Below are positions 47,089 to 56,609 of a stretch of DNA of 64,000 nt, in pieces. The translations under genes and the position numbers were made by a program. Under the pieces are notes generated by a model. It searched no databases. It was given only the letters and a program-made list of their open reading frames with translations, and was not told where the DNA came from. Origin of the DNA: Methanolobus chelungpuianus (GTDB lineage: Archaea > Halobacteriota > Methanosarcinia > Methanosarcinales > Methanosarcinaceae); the NCBI RefSeq assembly GCF_024500045.1, contig NZ_JTEO01000002.1, positions 310,001-374,000 of the forward strand, given 5' to 3'. Position 1 is the stretch's first letter. Each line of letters opens with the position of its first letter.

Positions 47089-47796
47089 ATGACAACAGAG
47101 AATATTGTACCCTTTGACATGGCAAGGATATTCATAGGCTCCACCCCATGGGGCTTTCTTCTGGAGGTAATATTCAGGACTGCAGTACTGTTCATCATTT
47201 CTCTTGTTTTCATGCGGCTCATGGGCAGGAGGACTGTAAGGCAGCTTACCCTCTTTGACCAGCTCATAATCATAGCCCTTGGTACTTCCGTGGGTGAGCC
47301 GATGGTCTACCCGGACACGGCTCTTCTGTGGGGAGTTTTTGTGATAATTACTGTGGTCCTGATGTTCAAATTGCAGAATACCCTCCTGAACAGGAGTGCT
47401 TTTTACCAGGATCTTACCCTGGGCACGCCTCGTAAAATAATAAGCAACGGGGTAATAGATGTGGAAACGATGGGCAAGGTCTCTACAACCCGTGAAGAGG
47501 TTTTCCTCATGCTTAGGAACAAGAGCGTCAGGCACCTGGGAGAGATTGAGGCGGTGTATATTGAGAGGAACGGGAGCTTGAGCATTTACAGGCTTGAGCC
47601 CGATAAAGTGATTCCCGGCCTCACTACTCTGTCAGACGACCTGCCGGGACATCCCGAACACCACAAAACCAATACACATATTCCCAAATCTGACTACTAC
47701 TCATGTTATGTTACAGGGGAAACAAAAAAGCTGGAGGAAGGTGATATGTTCCCTGCATGCAGGGGAGGTCAGTGGATAGAATCTACGGAACCATGA
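47089..47796 (+). CDS. YetF/DUF421-type membrane protein with C-terminal extension
   Basis: 235 residues. Three N-terminal membrane helices (about residues 20-40, 57-72, 80-100) and the family's conserved block RLMGRRTVRQLTLFDQLIIIALGTSVGEP. A soluble domain follows (VFLMLRNKSVRHLGEIEAVYIERNGSLSIY). Beyond residue 190 an extension with YYSCYVTGETKKLEEGDMFPACRGGQW is unusual for the family and resembles small YjzC-like modules. Function is unknown; a stress or envelope role is a guess from bacteria. Confidence 0.75.
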   Translation: MTTENIVPFDMARIFIGSTPWGFLLEVIFRTAVLFIISLVFMRLMGRRTVRQLTLFDQLIIIALGTSVGEPMVYPDTALLWGVFVIITVVLMFKLQNTLLNRSAFYQDLTLGTPRKIISNGVIDVETMGKVSTTREEVFLMLRNKSVRHLGEIEAVYIERNGSLSIYRLEPDKVIPGLTTLSDDLPGHPEHHKTNTHIPKSDYYSCYVTGETKKLEEGDMFPACRGGQWIESTEP

Positions 47797-47941
47797 CCCT
47801 TTAGAGGGTGGGTGGAAGGGCAGCTGCCTGTAAAGATAATGTCTCCAAGTTCTGTTCCCATAGAAGATGGGGTCTGCCCTTCTCAGCCCGCAGGGGATAT
47901 CCTGCACTCAAAACAGAGTGCCAGGTCCCTCTTTCAGATGC

Positions 47942-48763
47942 TCATTTCCAGGTGATCCTGGCAGGTTCCCGTCCGGGAATGCTGCACACCTTGTACTTAG
48001 GATACCCGAACATCATTGCGTACTGCACTTCATGTCCTTCCGGCAGCCCCAGCTCCTCCTTCAGCTCCTGACAGGAGGATGCCGCTATCTTGAGGAAGCC
48101 TGCCCAGCAGGCACCCAGTCCGAAGGCGGGGGCTGCAAGCTCGAACCATGTAAGGGCAATGATGCTGTCAGTGAAAGCTATTGGATTTGCTGCAGCAGCA
48201 TGTGCGACAGCCACATGAGGGGCGCCCCGGCATATCGGATCCTTCCCGCTCTCATATGCAGCTATGAGTGAGGGGATGACAGGCTTAAGGGGATGCTGCA
48301 CATCGCTGTTCATCAGGCTGCGCATCCAGTCTATCGTAATGCGGGTGAGCCTGCGCACTTTTTCCGGGTCGTGGATGATGAGCCAGTGTACGGGCTGGTT
48401 GTTCATTCCGGAAGGCGAGTAGCGTACGATGTCAAGGATCTCCTCTATGGTTTCCCTGTCTGCCATTTTGCTCAGGTAGTTGCGTACGGACCTGCGCTGG
48501 CGCATGTAAATGCCCAGGGCTCCGGGAGTGATGCCCGGCTTTACTTCTTCGGCTATCTCCGGGTAGCGGGTACCGTATTCAGGGTATATCGCACCCTCAG
48601 GGCAGAAGGATTCGCAATTGCCGCATTTTGAGCAGAATGCTCCTGCCTCATCGGGCATGAATGGGATGCGTTCCTCTCCTTTCAATATAAGTCCCATAGG
48701 ACATATCTGCAGGCAGGTGCCACATTTCGAGCAGGTGTCGGGATCGATGAAGATAGTGGCTAT
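47942..48763 (-). CDS. Ferredoxin-nitroreductase fusion with apparent ATA/ATT start
   Basis: Two 4Fe-4S motifs, C-x2-C-x2-C-x3-C-P (CSKCGTCLQICP, then CSKCGNCESFCP), followed by a flavin nitroreductase domain (RRSVRNYLSK, RYSPSGMNNQPVHWLI). The first ATG (48697) begins only after the first cluster motif. The frame is open upstream to a TGA, and the natural start is at ATA 48763 (IATIFIDPDTC), 3 nt after GGAGTTGAT, a near-perfect Shine-Dalgarno. No ATG, GTG or TTG lies between. About 273 residues. It probably reduces a quinone-, nitro- or flavin-type substrate with low-potential electrons. Confidence 0.85.
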   Translation of the reverse strand: MATIFIDPDTCSKCGTCLQICPMGLILKGEERIPFMPDEAGAFCSKCGNCESFCPEGAIYPEYGTRYPEIAEEVKPGITPGALGIYMRQRRSVRNYLSKMADRETIEEILDIVRYSPSGMNNQPVHWLIIHDPEKVRRLTRITIDWMRSLMNSDVQHPLKPVIPSLIAAYESGKDPICRGAPHVAVAHAAAANPIAFTDSIIALTWFELAAPAFGLGACWAGFLKIAASSCQELKEELGLPEGHEVQYAMMFGYPKYKVCSIPGREPARITWK

Positions 48764-48867
48764 AATATCAACTCCGCTAGTAACTCACAAGAGAAACTAA
48801 TAAACGTTTGCCCCATCCGATTGGGGCTGCGCAATATATCTATATCCTAAAATGCCGTAGCAATAGC

Positions 48868-49641
48868 ATGGCAAGTTACAAGATGCTCGTAAAGGATGTG
48901 ATCAAGCAGGCAGACGTCCTTCTTGAGATCGTGGATGCACGCTTTCCCCAGGAAACAAGGAACAGCCATGTGGAGAGTGATATCATCCGCCTTGGCAAGC
49001 CCTTTATCATAGTCCTGAACAAGTGCGACCTTGTATCAAGGAAAAGTCTCGAAAGGTCCAAATCATCCCTTTCCCCGGTGGCCCCCGCAGTCTTCATCTC
49101 AAGCAAGGACAGGTCAGGCACCACAATCCTGAGGCACAAGATAATGGAGATAGCTGCCATCAACGGCATAAAGGACCGGGATATCCTGGTGGGCTGCCTT
49201 GGGTACCCCAACGTGGGCAAATCCTCTGTGATAAACGGCGTGACAGGGCGGCACAGGGCCGGCACGTCTGCCATATCCGGCCACACAAAGGGAGTCCAGT
49301 TCGTGAATGCAGGCTCGCACATCAAGTTCATCGATACCCCCGGAGTGATTCCTTTTGACGAGCACGATGAGTACATGCAGGGTCTTCTTGCAATAAAGGA
49401 TTCCACCCACCTGAAAGACACAGAAGGGGTAGCCCTCAGGATAATCGAGAAGATATGCGCTGAGAATAAAGAAGCCCTGGAAGCTGCGTACAATATTACT
49501 ATTGAAGGTCAGGACTCTTATGGTATAATGGAGCTTATCGGTATGCAGAGCAATTTCCTCAAAAAGAAGGGCGAGATCGATGAAATGAGGGTGTCCAAGA
49601 AGATAATCGATGACTGGCAGCGAGGGGCGCTTGTCACATGA
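48868..49641 (+). CDS. Circularly permuted GTPase (YlqF/RbgA-like)
   Basis: About 257 residues. The G motifs occur in permuted order: NKCD (G4) precedes GYPNVGKSS (G1), then SGHTKG (G2) and DTPGV (G3), which defines the YlqF/YawG class that matures the large ribosomal subunit. ATG 48868 is chosen because MASYKMLVKDVIKQ is the family start; the ATG at 48808 adds 20 unrelated residues. Confidence 0.92.
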   Translation: MASYKMLVKDVIKQADVLLEIVDARFPQETRNSHVESDIIRLGKPFIIVLNKCDLVSRKSLERSKSSLSPVAPAVFISSKDRSGTTILRHKIMEIAAINGIKDRDILVGCLGYPNVGKSSVINGVTGRHRAGTSAISGHTKGVQFVNAGSHIKFIDTPGVIPFDEHDEYMQGLLAIKDSTHLKDTEGVALRIIEKICAENKEALEAAYNITIEGQDSYGIMELIGMQSNFLKKKGEIDEMRVSKKIIDDWQRGALVT

Positions 49642-49717
49642 CCTGTCCTCTCTGCATCCTGCCTGATCCTTCGGAACAGCTTTAATCCGGCTCACAAATC
49701 TTGGTATGAGGTGCCTT

Positions 49718-49939
49718 ATGTCAGAGAACCGCGGAAAATATTTCGGTGTATGCACATCCTATCATCACTCCAAGGGCTGTAACTGTCCGCGCTGCCCTTC
49801 GTATCCTGAGAAAGGAGTATTCATGTTCTGTGCCAAAGGCAGCAGCGCCAAAGCAAAGCAAAAAGCGGGCTGCCTCTGTGCAGACTGCGAGGTTCACGGC
49901 AAGTTCGGTTTCAAAGGCGATTATTTCTGCCAGCCGTGA
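49718..49939 (+). CDS. Small Cys-rich protein (DUF2769-like)
   Basis: A 73-residue protein with paired cysteines: GCNCPRCPSYP, then FMFCAKGSSAK, then GCLCADCEVHGKF and a terminal Cys. The spacing (C-x-C-x2-C ... C ... C-x-C-x2-C) suits metal or Fe-S binding and resembles DUF2769 of methanogens. Function unknown. ATG 49718 follows a GAGGTG Shine-Dalgarno at 49709-49714; the earlier ATG at 49706 is inside that region. Confidence 0.7.
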   Translation: MSENRGKYFGVCTSYHHSKGCNCPRCPSYPEKGVFMFCAKGSSAKAKQKAGCLCADCEVHGKFGFKGDYFCQP

Positions 49940-49981
49940 TCCCTCGAAAAGGGTATAATCCGGCATGCACTTTAAGGTGGC

Positions 49982-50728
49982 ATGGGAACTGGCATGAGGA
50001 TACATTGCTTGCAGCATCTTGAGTTCGAGACCCTGGGAAATATTCCCGGGTGGGTGCATGACAGGGGGCATGTGCTCACAAAGAGCCTTCCTTATGTGGA
50101 AGTAGAATTCCCGCACACCGATGATTTTGATCTTCTGCTGATCATGGGCGGCCTGATGAGCATATACCAGGAGAATGAGCATCCATGGCTCAAAAAGGAA
50201 AAGGCATTCGTCAGGAGTTCCATCGAGGCTGGAAAAGCGGTCCTGGGCATATGTTTTGGTGCCCAGATGCTGTCGGAGGTACTGGGCTCATCCGTCCGCA
50301 GGAACAATCTCAAAGAAATTGGATGGCACAGCGTTGAAATGGTTGAGTCCTGGAAAGAAGAGTTCTTCCTGCAGGGCCTGTCCGGGAGCTTCACTGTCTT
50401 CCAGTGGCATGGCGATACCTACGGTCTTCCACCGGGAGCAAGGAGGCTTTTCACTTCTGCAGCCTGCATGGAGCAGGGTTTTGTTTACCGGGATAACATA
50501 CTCGCACTGCAGTTCCACCCCGAGGTGAACGGGCAATGTTTATCAAACCTGGTAATGAACTGCAGGTCCGACCTGCAGACTGACGGCAGCTACGTCCAGT
50601 CCGAGGCAGAGATCCTCAACAGGCCGGAGATGATCGAAAGCTCTGCCAGATTAATGTTCTCCATTCTTGGCAGGTTCGAGGACCTTTACAGAAGCTCTCT
50701 GGCAGGAACTGAAGGGGGAAGGCTATAA
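49982..50728 (+). CDS. Class I glutamine amidotransferase
   Basis: A stand-alone GATase of 248 residues related to GuaA-type glutaminase domains. The nucleophilic Cys lies in VLGICFGAQML, and the His and Glu of the triad in LQFHPEVN. No synthetase domain is attached, so it may serve a partner or act as a peptidase-like enzyme; the acceptor is unknown. The start could be 49982 or ATG 49994. The stop overlaps the start of the next gene (TAATG). Confidence 0.85.
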   Translation: MGTGMRIHCLQHLEFETLGNIPGWVHDRGHVLTKSLPYVEVEFPHTDDFDLLLIMGGLMSIYQENEHPWLKKEKAFVRSSIEAGKAVLGICFGAQMLSEVLGSSVRRNNLKEIGWHSVEMVESWKEEFFLQGLSGSFTVFQWHGDTYGLPPGARRLFTSAACMEQGFVYRDNILALQFHPEVNGQCLSNLVMNCRSDLQTDGSYVQSEAEILNRPEMIESSARLMFSILGRFEDLYRSSLAGTEGGRL

Positions 50729-51216
50729 TGTCCTCCGATGAAGATCTGGCAGAGAGGCGGCCTGCAGTCCTCAGGGCCAGAGAACTGTGCAGGACGCGCC
50801 CTCTTATCTATTCTGACCTGGACCATCTCAAGAAAGGATCCACAGGATTCCTGCACGGGCTTGGTTTCACTGACGAGGAGATAGCTCTGGCTCTTGACCT
50901 GGAACTGCGGGAAGTTGAGAACAACCTTAAGGGGACCGGTTTTGAACCGGACCTTAAGAGGATTCTCCGGTTCAGTGACCGCATGCCCTCGAACATAGGC
51001 GACATCATCACTATCTGTGCTCCCGTATGGTTGCAGGAAGGTGCATGCACAACCACAAGGGTGATAGTGATCCAGTGCATTCCAAAAGGTGATAAATGCG
51101 GACTGCTGGTGGAGCTGCTGGAAGATACGGGCCCGAAACTTCCGGTACTGGGCGGTAAGAGAAAAGGTGAGGAAATAGTAGTGCCGCTGGATTGGTATGT
51201 GCCCGGGCCCCGGTGA
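50728..51216 (+). CDS. Hypothetical protein coupled to the amidotransferase
   Basis: A 162-residue protein I do not recognise. An N-terminal helical part (residues 40-70, with GFTDEEIALALDLELREV) looks like a helix-turn-helix. The C-terminal part is beta-rich with an OB/SH3-like feel (GDIITICAPVWLQEG ... VIQCIPKGDKCGLLVELLE). Its ATG shares a base with the amidotransferase stop, so the two are translated together and may form a complex (inference). Confidence 0.65.
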   Translation: MSSDEDLAERRPAVLRARELCRTRPLIYSDLDHLKKGSTGFLHGLGFTDEEIALALDLELREVENNLKGTGFEPDLKRILRFSDRMPSNIGDIITICAPVWLQEGACTTTRVIVIQCIPKGDKCGLLVELLEDTGPKLPVLGGKRKGEEIVVPLDWYVPGPR

Positions 51217-51242
51217 TGAAGCCGGCCCGTTCTCCGTGAAGT

Positions 51243-52106
51243 TCACGGGGGCATAATTTCTTTTTCAAGGAATCTTATCAGTTCTTTCTGATCAAATCCG
51301 GGCCCATGTACGTTATACTTCCCAAGCGGGCAGCGGCCTGTCCTTTCCGGGCCGTGGTAGTCCGAACCGCCTGTCTTCAGCAGCCCGTTTGCTTCTGATA
51401 TATTGAACATTGTCTCTATATGCTCGATTGAACTTTTCCCGTAAAATACCTCAAAGCCATCCACTCCGCAGTTTATCAGGGTCCCGGCAACAAAGGATAG
51501 CATGTCCATCCTCTCATACATTTCCAGAGTCCTGAGCAGGTGTGCACAGATAGCTATACCTCCTGCCTGATGTATTGCCTTGATTGTCTGTGCAGCAGGG
51601 AACTTTTTCATCTCTATGGCATGGGGTGAGGTCTCAGCAAGCCACTCGTAATGGAAATCATAGTTGCTCATTCCCTTGTTCACCACGGATTGCGCGATGT
51701 CGTGACGCGTTGGGATGCCGCTGATATGCTCAAGGTTTTCATGGTCTATGATCCATCCATGTGACTCAAGCATAGAACATACTCTTTCGCAATATTCGTC
51801 TGCATTGCTCTTTGCCTCATCCATCATTCTGAGGAATGTTTCCTCTTCCCTGTCAAATCCGTATCCAAGAATATGCAGTTCGATGTCGGGAAGCTTAAGT
51901 TCGCTGGTGAACTCGATCCCGGGTATGAAGGTAAGGCCTCTTTTCGCACATTCCCTTTCTACGATATCAAGTCCCCCGATGGTGTCGTGGTCTGTGATGC
52001 TCAGTGCCCGTAATCCCGATTCGTGCGCCAGTTTTACGAGTTGTGCAGGATCCAGATCGCCGTCCGAGAATGTTGTGTGTGAATGCAGGTCTACGATGTT
52101 CTCTAT
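51243..52106 (-). CDS. PHP-domain metallophosphoesterase with apparent ATA start
   Basis: Translating upstream of the first ATG (51827) in the same frame recovers the entire PHP N-terminus: DLHSHTTFSDG, ALSITDHDTIGG and FIPGIEFTSE, the metal-binding motifs of the PHP superfamily. The frame starts naturally at ATA 52106-52104, 5 nt after GAGGGTG (52118-52112); it has no ATG, GTG or TTG between an upstream TAG and residue 94. About 287 residues. Relatives hydrolyse 3',5'-bisnucleotides or similar phosphoesters. Confidence 0.88.
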   Translation of the reverse strand: MENIVDLHSHTTFSDGDLDPAQLVKLAHESGLRALSITDHDTIGGLDIVERECAKRGLTFIPGIEFTSELKLPDIELHILGYGFDREEETFLRMMDEAKSNADEYCERVCSMLESHGWIIDHENLEHISGIPTRHDIAQSVVNKGMSNYDFHYEWLAETSPHAIEMKKFPAAQTIKAIHQAGGIAICAHLLRTLEMYERMDMLSFVAGTLINCGVDGFEVFYGKSSIEHIETMFNISEANGLLKTGGSDYHGPERTGRCPLGKYNVHGPGFDQKELIRFLEKEIMPP

Positions 52107-52158
52107 TTTTACACCCTCATGAAAGTAAAGTGATTTTAAGAAAATATCAGCTTTTATC

Positions 52159-52166
52159 TATATAAA
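52159..52166 (-). promoter_or_regulatory. TATA box of the PHP gene
   Basis: TTTATATA on the minus strand is 53 nt upstream of the ATA codon at 52106. It predicts a start near 52137 and a leader of about 31 nt containing the GAGGGTG Shine-Dalgarno. This supports initiation at ATA rather than at the distant first ATG. Confidence 0.55.
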
Positions 52167-52229
52167 GCGATTTGAATAATAATATTCGATAGTAACAAAA
52201 AAAGAATGTTGAGGGTTGCCCTGGTATTT

Positions 52230-53769
<1,540 letters not shown>

Positions 53770-54155
53770 ATCAGCTCACCCTCTCATTGACTGCATGTGC
53801 CTTTCCTGAAGTTATGGACCTGCTTATTTTCTCTATCTTTTTTTCCATAAACTACACCAAGATTTGTGGTTTTCTTTTTTGTGAAATAATGTTCCTACTT
53901 CCTAGCTTCTAATATTTATTATTTTCTATTACTATCTGATTCATATCGATGAATTCTCTTTATTTCTTCAGGCTGCCATCGACAGTAATTCCAGAATGGC
54001 TTGCAGGTCGGTTATTGTTACATAGTCGAAAAATAAAAGGCATGGAGGGTCTCAGGAGCTTGTGCCCTTAGTCTTATTCAAAGGCTATTTATTTCCGTGA
54101 GTTATACCACTCCCATCAAGTTCACTGAATCATAGATCATCACGGAGAATCAAGA
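53770..54155. other. 386-bp divergent regulatory gap between amtB and purB
   Basis: AT-rich with T tracts at 53840-53880 and several TATA-like stretches (AATATTTATTATT near 53913). I see no RNA gene or reading frame. Presumably it holds both promoters and any nitrogen operator. Confidence 0.5.
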
Positions 54156-55493
54156 ATGGCAATCCACCCAATAGAATACCGTTACGGGACAGACGAGATG
54201 AAACACGTCTGGAGCGAGGCGAACCGCCTTGAGAAGATCATGCAGGTAGAGGCAGCGCTGGCAAAAGCGGAGGCGGATATCGGGCTTATTCCCAGGGAAG
54301 CCGCAGATATGATCGAAAAGAGCATCACCGCCGTAAAGCTTGAGAGGGTTAACGAGATCGAGGATGAGATCCATCACGATATGATGGCTGTTGTGCTGGC
54401 TATCTCCGAGCAGTGTGCAGGGGATGCCGGCAAGTGGGTGCACTTCGGCGCAACGTCAAATGACATGCTCGACACCGCAACGGCCCTGCAGTTCAGGGAA
54501 GCCGTTGCCATACTGGAAGAAAAGATGTACAGGCTGCTTGACGTGCTGCTGGTGCAGGCTAGTGAGCACAAGCACCTGGTCTGCGCAGGCAGGACCCACG
54601 GGCAGATAGGCGTGCCCACCACTTACGGCCTGCGCTTCGCTATCTGGGCATCCGAGGTCGGGCGCCATATCGAGCGCCTGGAGCAGCTCAAGCCGCGCCT
54701 GCTGGTCGGGCAGATGACCGGCGCCGTGGGCACACAGGCTGCTTTCGGCAAGGACGGCATTGAGATCCAGAAGCGTTCCATGCAGTACCTTGGCATTGGC
54801 TCTGTGGATGTGTCCAACCAGATCATCCAGAGGGACCGCCACGCAGAGTTCGTGATGTGGATGGCCAGCACGGTGACCACACTGGACAAGATAGGTATTG
54901 AGATCCGCTCCCTGCAGAGAAGCGAGATCGCCGAGGTAGAGGAGAGCTTCAGGAAAAAGCAGGTCGGTTCTTCCACAATGCCCCACAAGCGCAACCCCAT
55001 CAAGTCCGAACAGATATGCGGACTTGCAAGGATAGTGCGTGCGATGGTGGAGCCGGAGCTGCTGAATAACACGCTCTGGGACGAGCGCGACCTGACCAAT
55101 TCCTCATGCGAGCGCGTGATCTTCCCCGAGGCCTGCGTCCTGACAGACCATATCATCAAGCTTTCTATCGGCGTGATCGGGAACCTGAGATTCTATCCCG
55201 ACAACATCCGCCGCAACCTTGACCTGCTCAGGGGTCTCAACATGGGAGAGGCTGTTATGATCGAGCTTGCAAAGCGCGGCGTAGGCCGCCAGGAAGCCCA
55301 TGAGCTCGTGCGCTCCAGCGCCATGGAGGCACACGAATCCGGCAGGCATTTTAAGGAAGTGCTGCTGGCCAATGCAGATGTTGCAAAATACCTGAACGAG
55401 CGGGATATTATGAACCTTGTGGACCCGGACAGGTACATAGGCACCGCCGTGGAACAGGTTGAAGCTGTCATCGGGAAGCTTAAAAGAAAGTGA
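54156..55493 (+). CDS. purB: Adenylosuccinate lyase
   Basis: Removes fumarate from SAICAR and adenylosuccinate in purine synthesis. 445 residues with the fumarase/aspartase-superfamily motifs HFGATSNDMLDTATALQ, RTHGQIGVPTTYG and the signature GSSTMPHKRNP (about residues 270-280). Full length. A strong terminator follows. Confidence 0.96.
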   Translation: MAIHPIEYRYGTDEMKHVWSEANRLEKIMQVEAALAKAEADIGLIPREAADMIEKSITAVKLERVNEIEDEIHHDMMAVVLAISEQCAGDAGKWVHFGATSNDMLDTATALQFREAVAILEEKMYRLLDVLLVQASEHKHLVCAGRTHGQIGVPTTYGLRFAIWASEVGRHIERLEQLKPRLLVGQMTGAVGTQAAFGKDGIEIQKRSMQYLGIGSVDVSNQIIQRDRHAEFVMWMASTVTTLDKIGIEIRSLQRSEIAEVEESFRKKQVGSSTMPHKRNPIKSEQICGLARIVRAMVEPELLNNTLWDERDLTNSSCERVIFPEACVLTDHIIKLSIGVIGNLRFYPDNIRRNLDLLRGLNMGEAVMIELAKRGVGRQEAHELVRSSAMEAHESGRHFKEVLLANADVAKYLNERDIMNLVDPDRYIGTAVEQVEAVIGKLKRK

Positions 55494-55503
55494 AAAGAGG
55501 TGA

Positions 55504-55537
55504 TTGAGGGTTAATAAACCCTCAACTGATTTTTTTT
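55504..55537 (+). terminator. Strong terminator after purB
   Basis: TTGAGGGTT (55504-55512) pairs with AACCCTCAA (55517-55525), loop AATA, a perfect 9-bp stem followed by CTGA and eight T. It separates purB from the convergent rubrerythrin gene. Confidence 0.8.
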
Positions 55538-55548
55538 CTTCGAGGTTT

Positions 55549-56040
55549 TCAGTCCACTTTATCGTATTTGGACGGAGGCGCTCCGCAAACCGGGCAATTA
55601 TCCTCGGGTTTGCCTTCGTGTGTATGGCCGCAGACACTGCAAACGTAGTAATCTGCTTCCTCATTCTTTCCGATATCCTCCAGGGCTTTTTCAAATAGCC
55701 TGGCATGGATCATTTCCACTTTGTTTGCGACCTCAAAGCTCCATAGAGCCCGTTTGTCTCCTTCCTTCTCTGCCTCTTCTATGAATTCCGGGTACATAGT
55801 CTGGAATTCATACTTCTCACCAGCGACAGCCTCTTTCAGGTTGTCCATTGTGGTCCCGATACCACCCATGCGCTGAAGATGGTTGTGGGCATGGACAGTT
55901 TCTGCTGCAGCAGCAGCCCTGAATAGCTTTGCTATCTGGGAATACCCTTCTGCATCTGCTTTTTTTGCAAACGCCAGGTAGGTCCTGTTAGCTATAGACT
56001 CGCCGGTAAATGCCGCTTTGAGGTTTTCTTTAGAGCCCAT
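55549..56040 (-). CDS. Rubrerythrin
   Basis: Non-heme diiron peroxidase of anaerobes that reduces hydrogen peroxide. 163 residues: a ferritin-like domain with glutamates and histidines for the diiron site (GESIANRTYLAF, AAAETVHAHNHL, EVANKVEMIHARLFEKAL), then a rubredoxin-like C-terminal site with C-x2-C...C-x2-C (CSVCGH and CPVCGA). Complete and monocistronic. Confidence 0.96.
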   Translation of the reverse strand: MGSKENLKAAFTGESIANRTYLAFAKKADAEGYSQIAKLFRAAAAAETVHAHNHLQRMGGIGTTMDNLKEAVAGEKYEFQTMYPEFIEEAEKEGDKRALWSFEVANKVEMIHARLFEKALEDIGKNEEADYYVCSVCGHTHEGKPEDNCPVCGAPPSKYDKVD

Positions 56041-56079
56041 ACATTATTTCTCCGTTCTGCTTTTTATATCGATTCGTAT

Positions 56080-56430
56080 TTAACACATGCCCAAAGCCTT
56101 AAGAAGTTTCTCCAGGTCTGCTTTTGATGTCTGGACAAAAACACCTCTCGTCCCCGAGATAAGTACTGTCCAGTCCCCGCCGCTGTACATCCAGTTGTGC
56201 TGGGGCACCCAGTTCATCTTGAACAACTGAGTGTAGGCAGTGGCAAGGGCATCGAAGTTCATGTTCACTGCCCCGCAGAACTTTGCGGTCATTTCTGCCA
56301 TTTCTTTGGACATTTCCATCTTGGCCTTGTAATCAGACAGTTTCCCGTCAGCGCTGAATATTCCGGCAGCCATAACACCTTCGAATTTCAGCAGTTCGTC
56401 TAATGATAGATTGCATTCTCTTCTTTCCAT
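56080..56430 (-). CDS. DUF2173-like (roadblock-fold) protein
   Basis: 116 residues with LDELLKFEGVMAAGIFSADG near the start, a central amphipathic helix and VLISGTRGVFVQTSKADLE near the end. This is the pattern of DUF2173 proteins, often found beside sulfur or redox genes; function is unknown. It lies 39 bp upstream of rubrerythrin in the same direction, so the two may be co-expressed, suggesting a redox-stress link (inference). Confidence 0.65.
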   Translation of the reverse strand: MERRECNLSLDELLKFEGVMAAGIFSADGKLSDYKAKMEMSKEMAEMTAKFCGAVNMNFDALATAYTQLFKMNWVPQHNWMYSGGDWTVLISGTRGVFVQTSKADLEKLLKALGMC

Positions 56431-56609
56431 ACTCTAACCCCACTTCAAGTTAAAAGGACCCAATTATCCTTATGAAAAAAGAGGCATATTGACTTATATA
56501 AAGGTATGGCAGTGCCTCTACAATTCCCTAAAAATCGCATACTATAGGTGTATTTGCTCATGTCGTAAACAGCAATAAAAGATAGAAGGGGCAGAAGATT
56601 AGAAGATGC

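Noticed and set aside
51715-52122. 135-residue plus-strand frame over the PHP gene start
   Set aside because: Serine-rich shadow of the real minus-strand PHP motifs, which run through this whole segment.
53770-54155. NrpR operator upstream of amtB
   Set aside because: I looked for GGAA-N6-TTCC and GGTA-N6-TACC type palindromes and found no convincing copy by eye.
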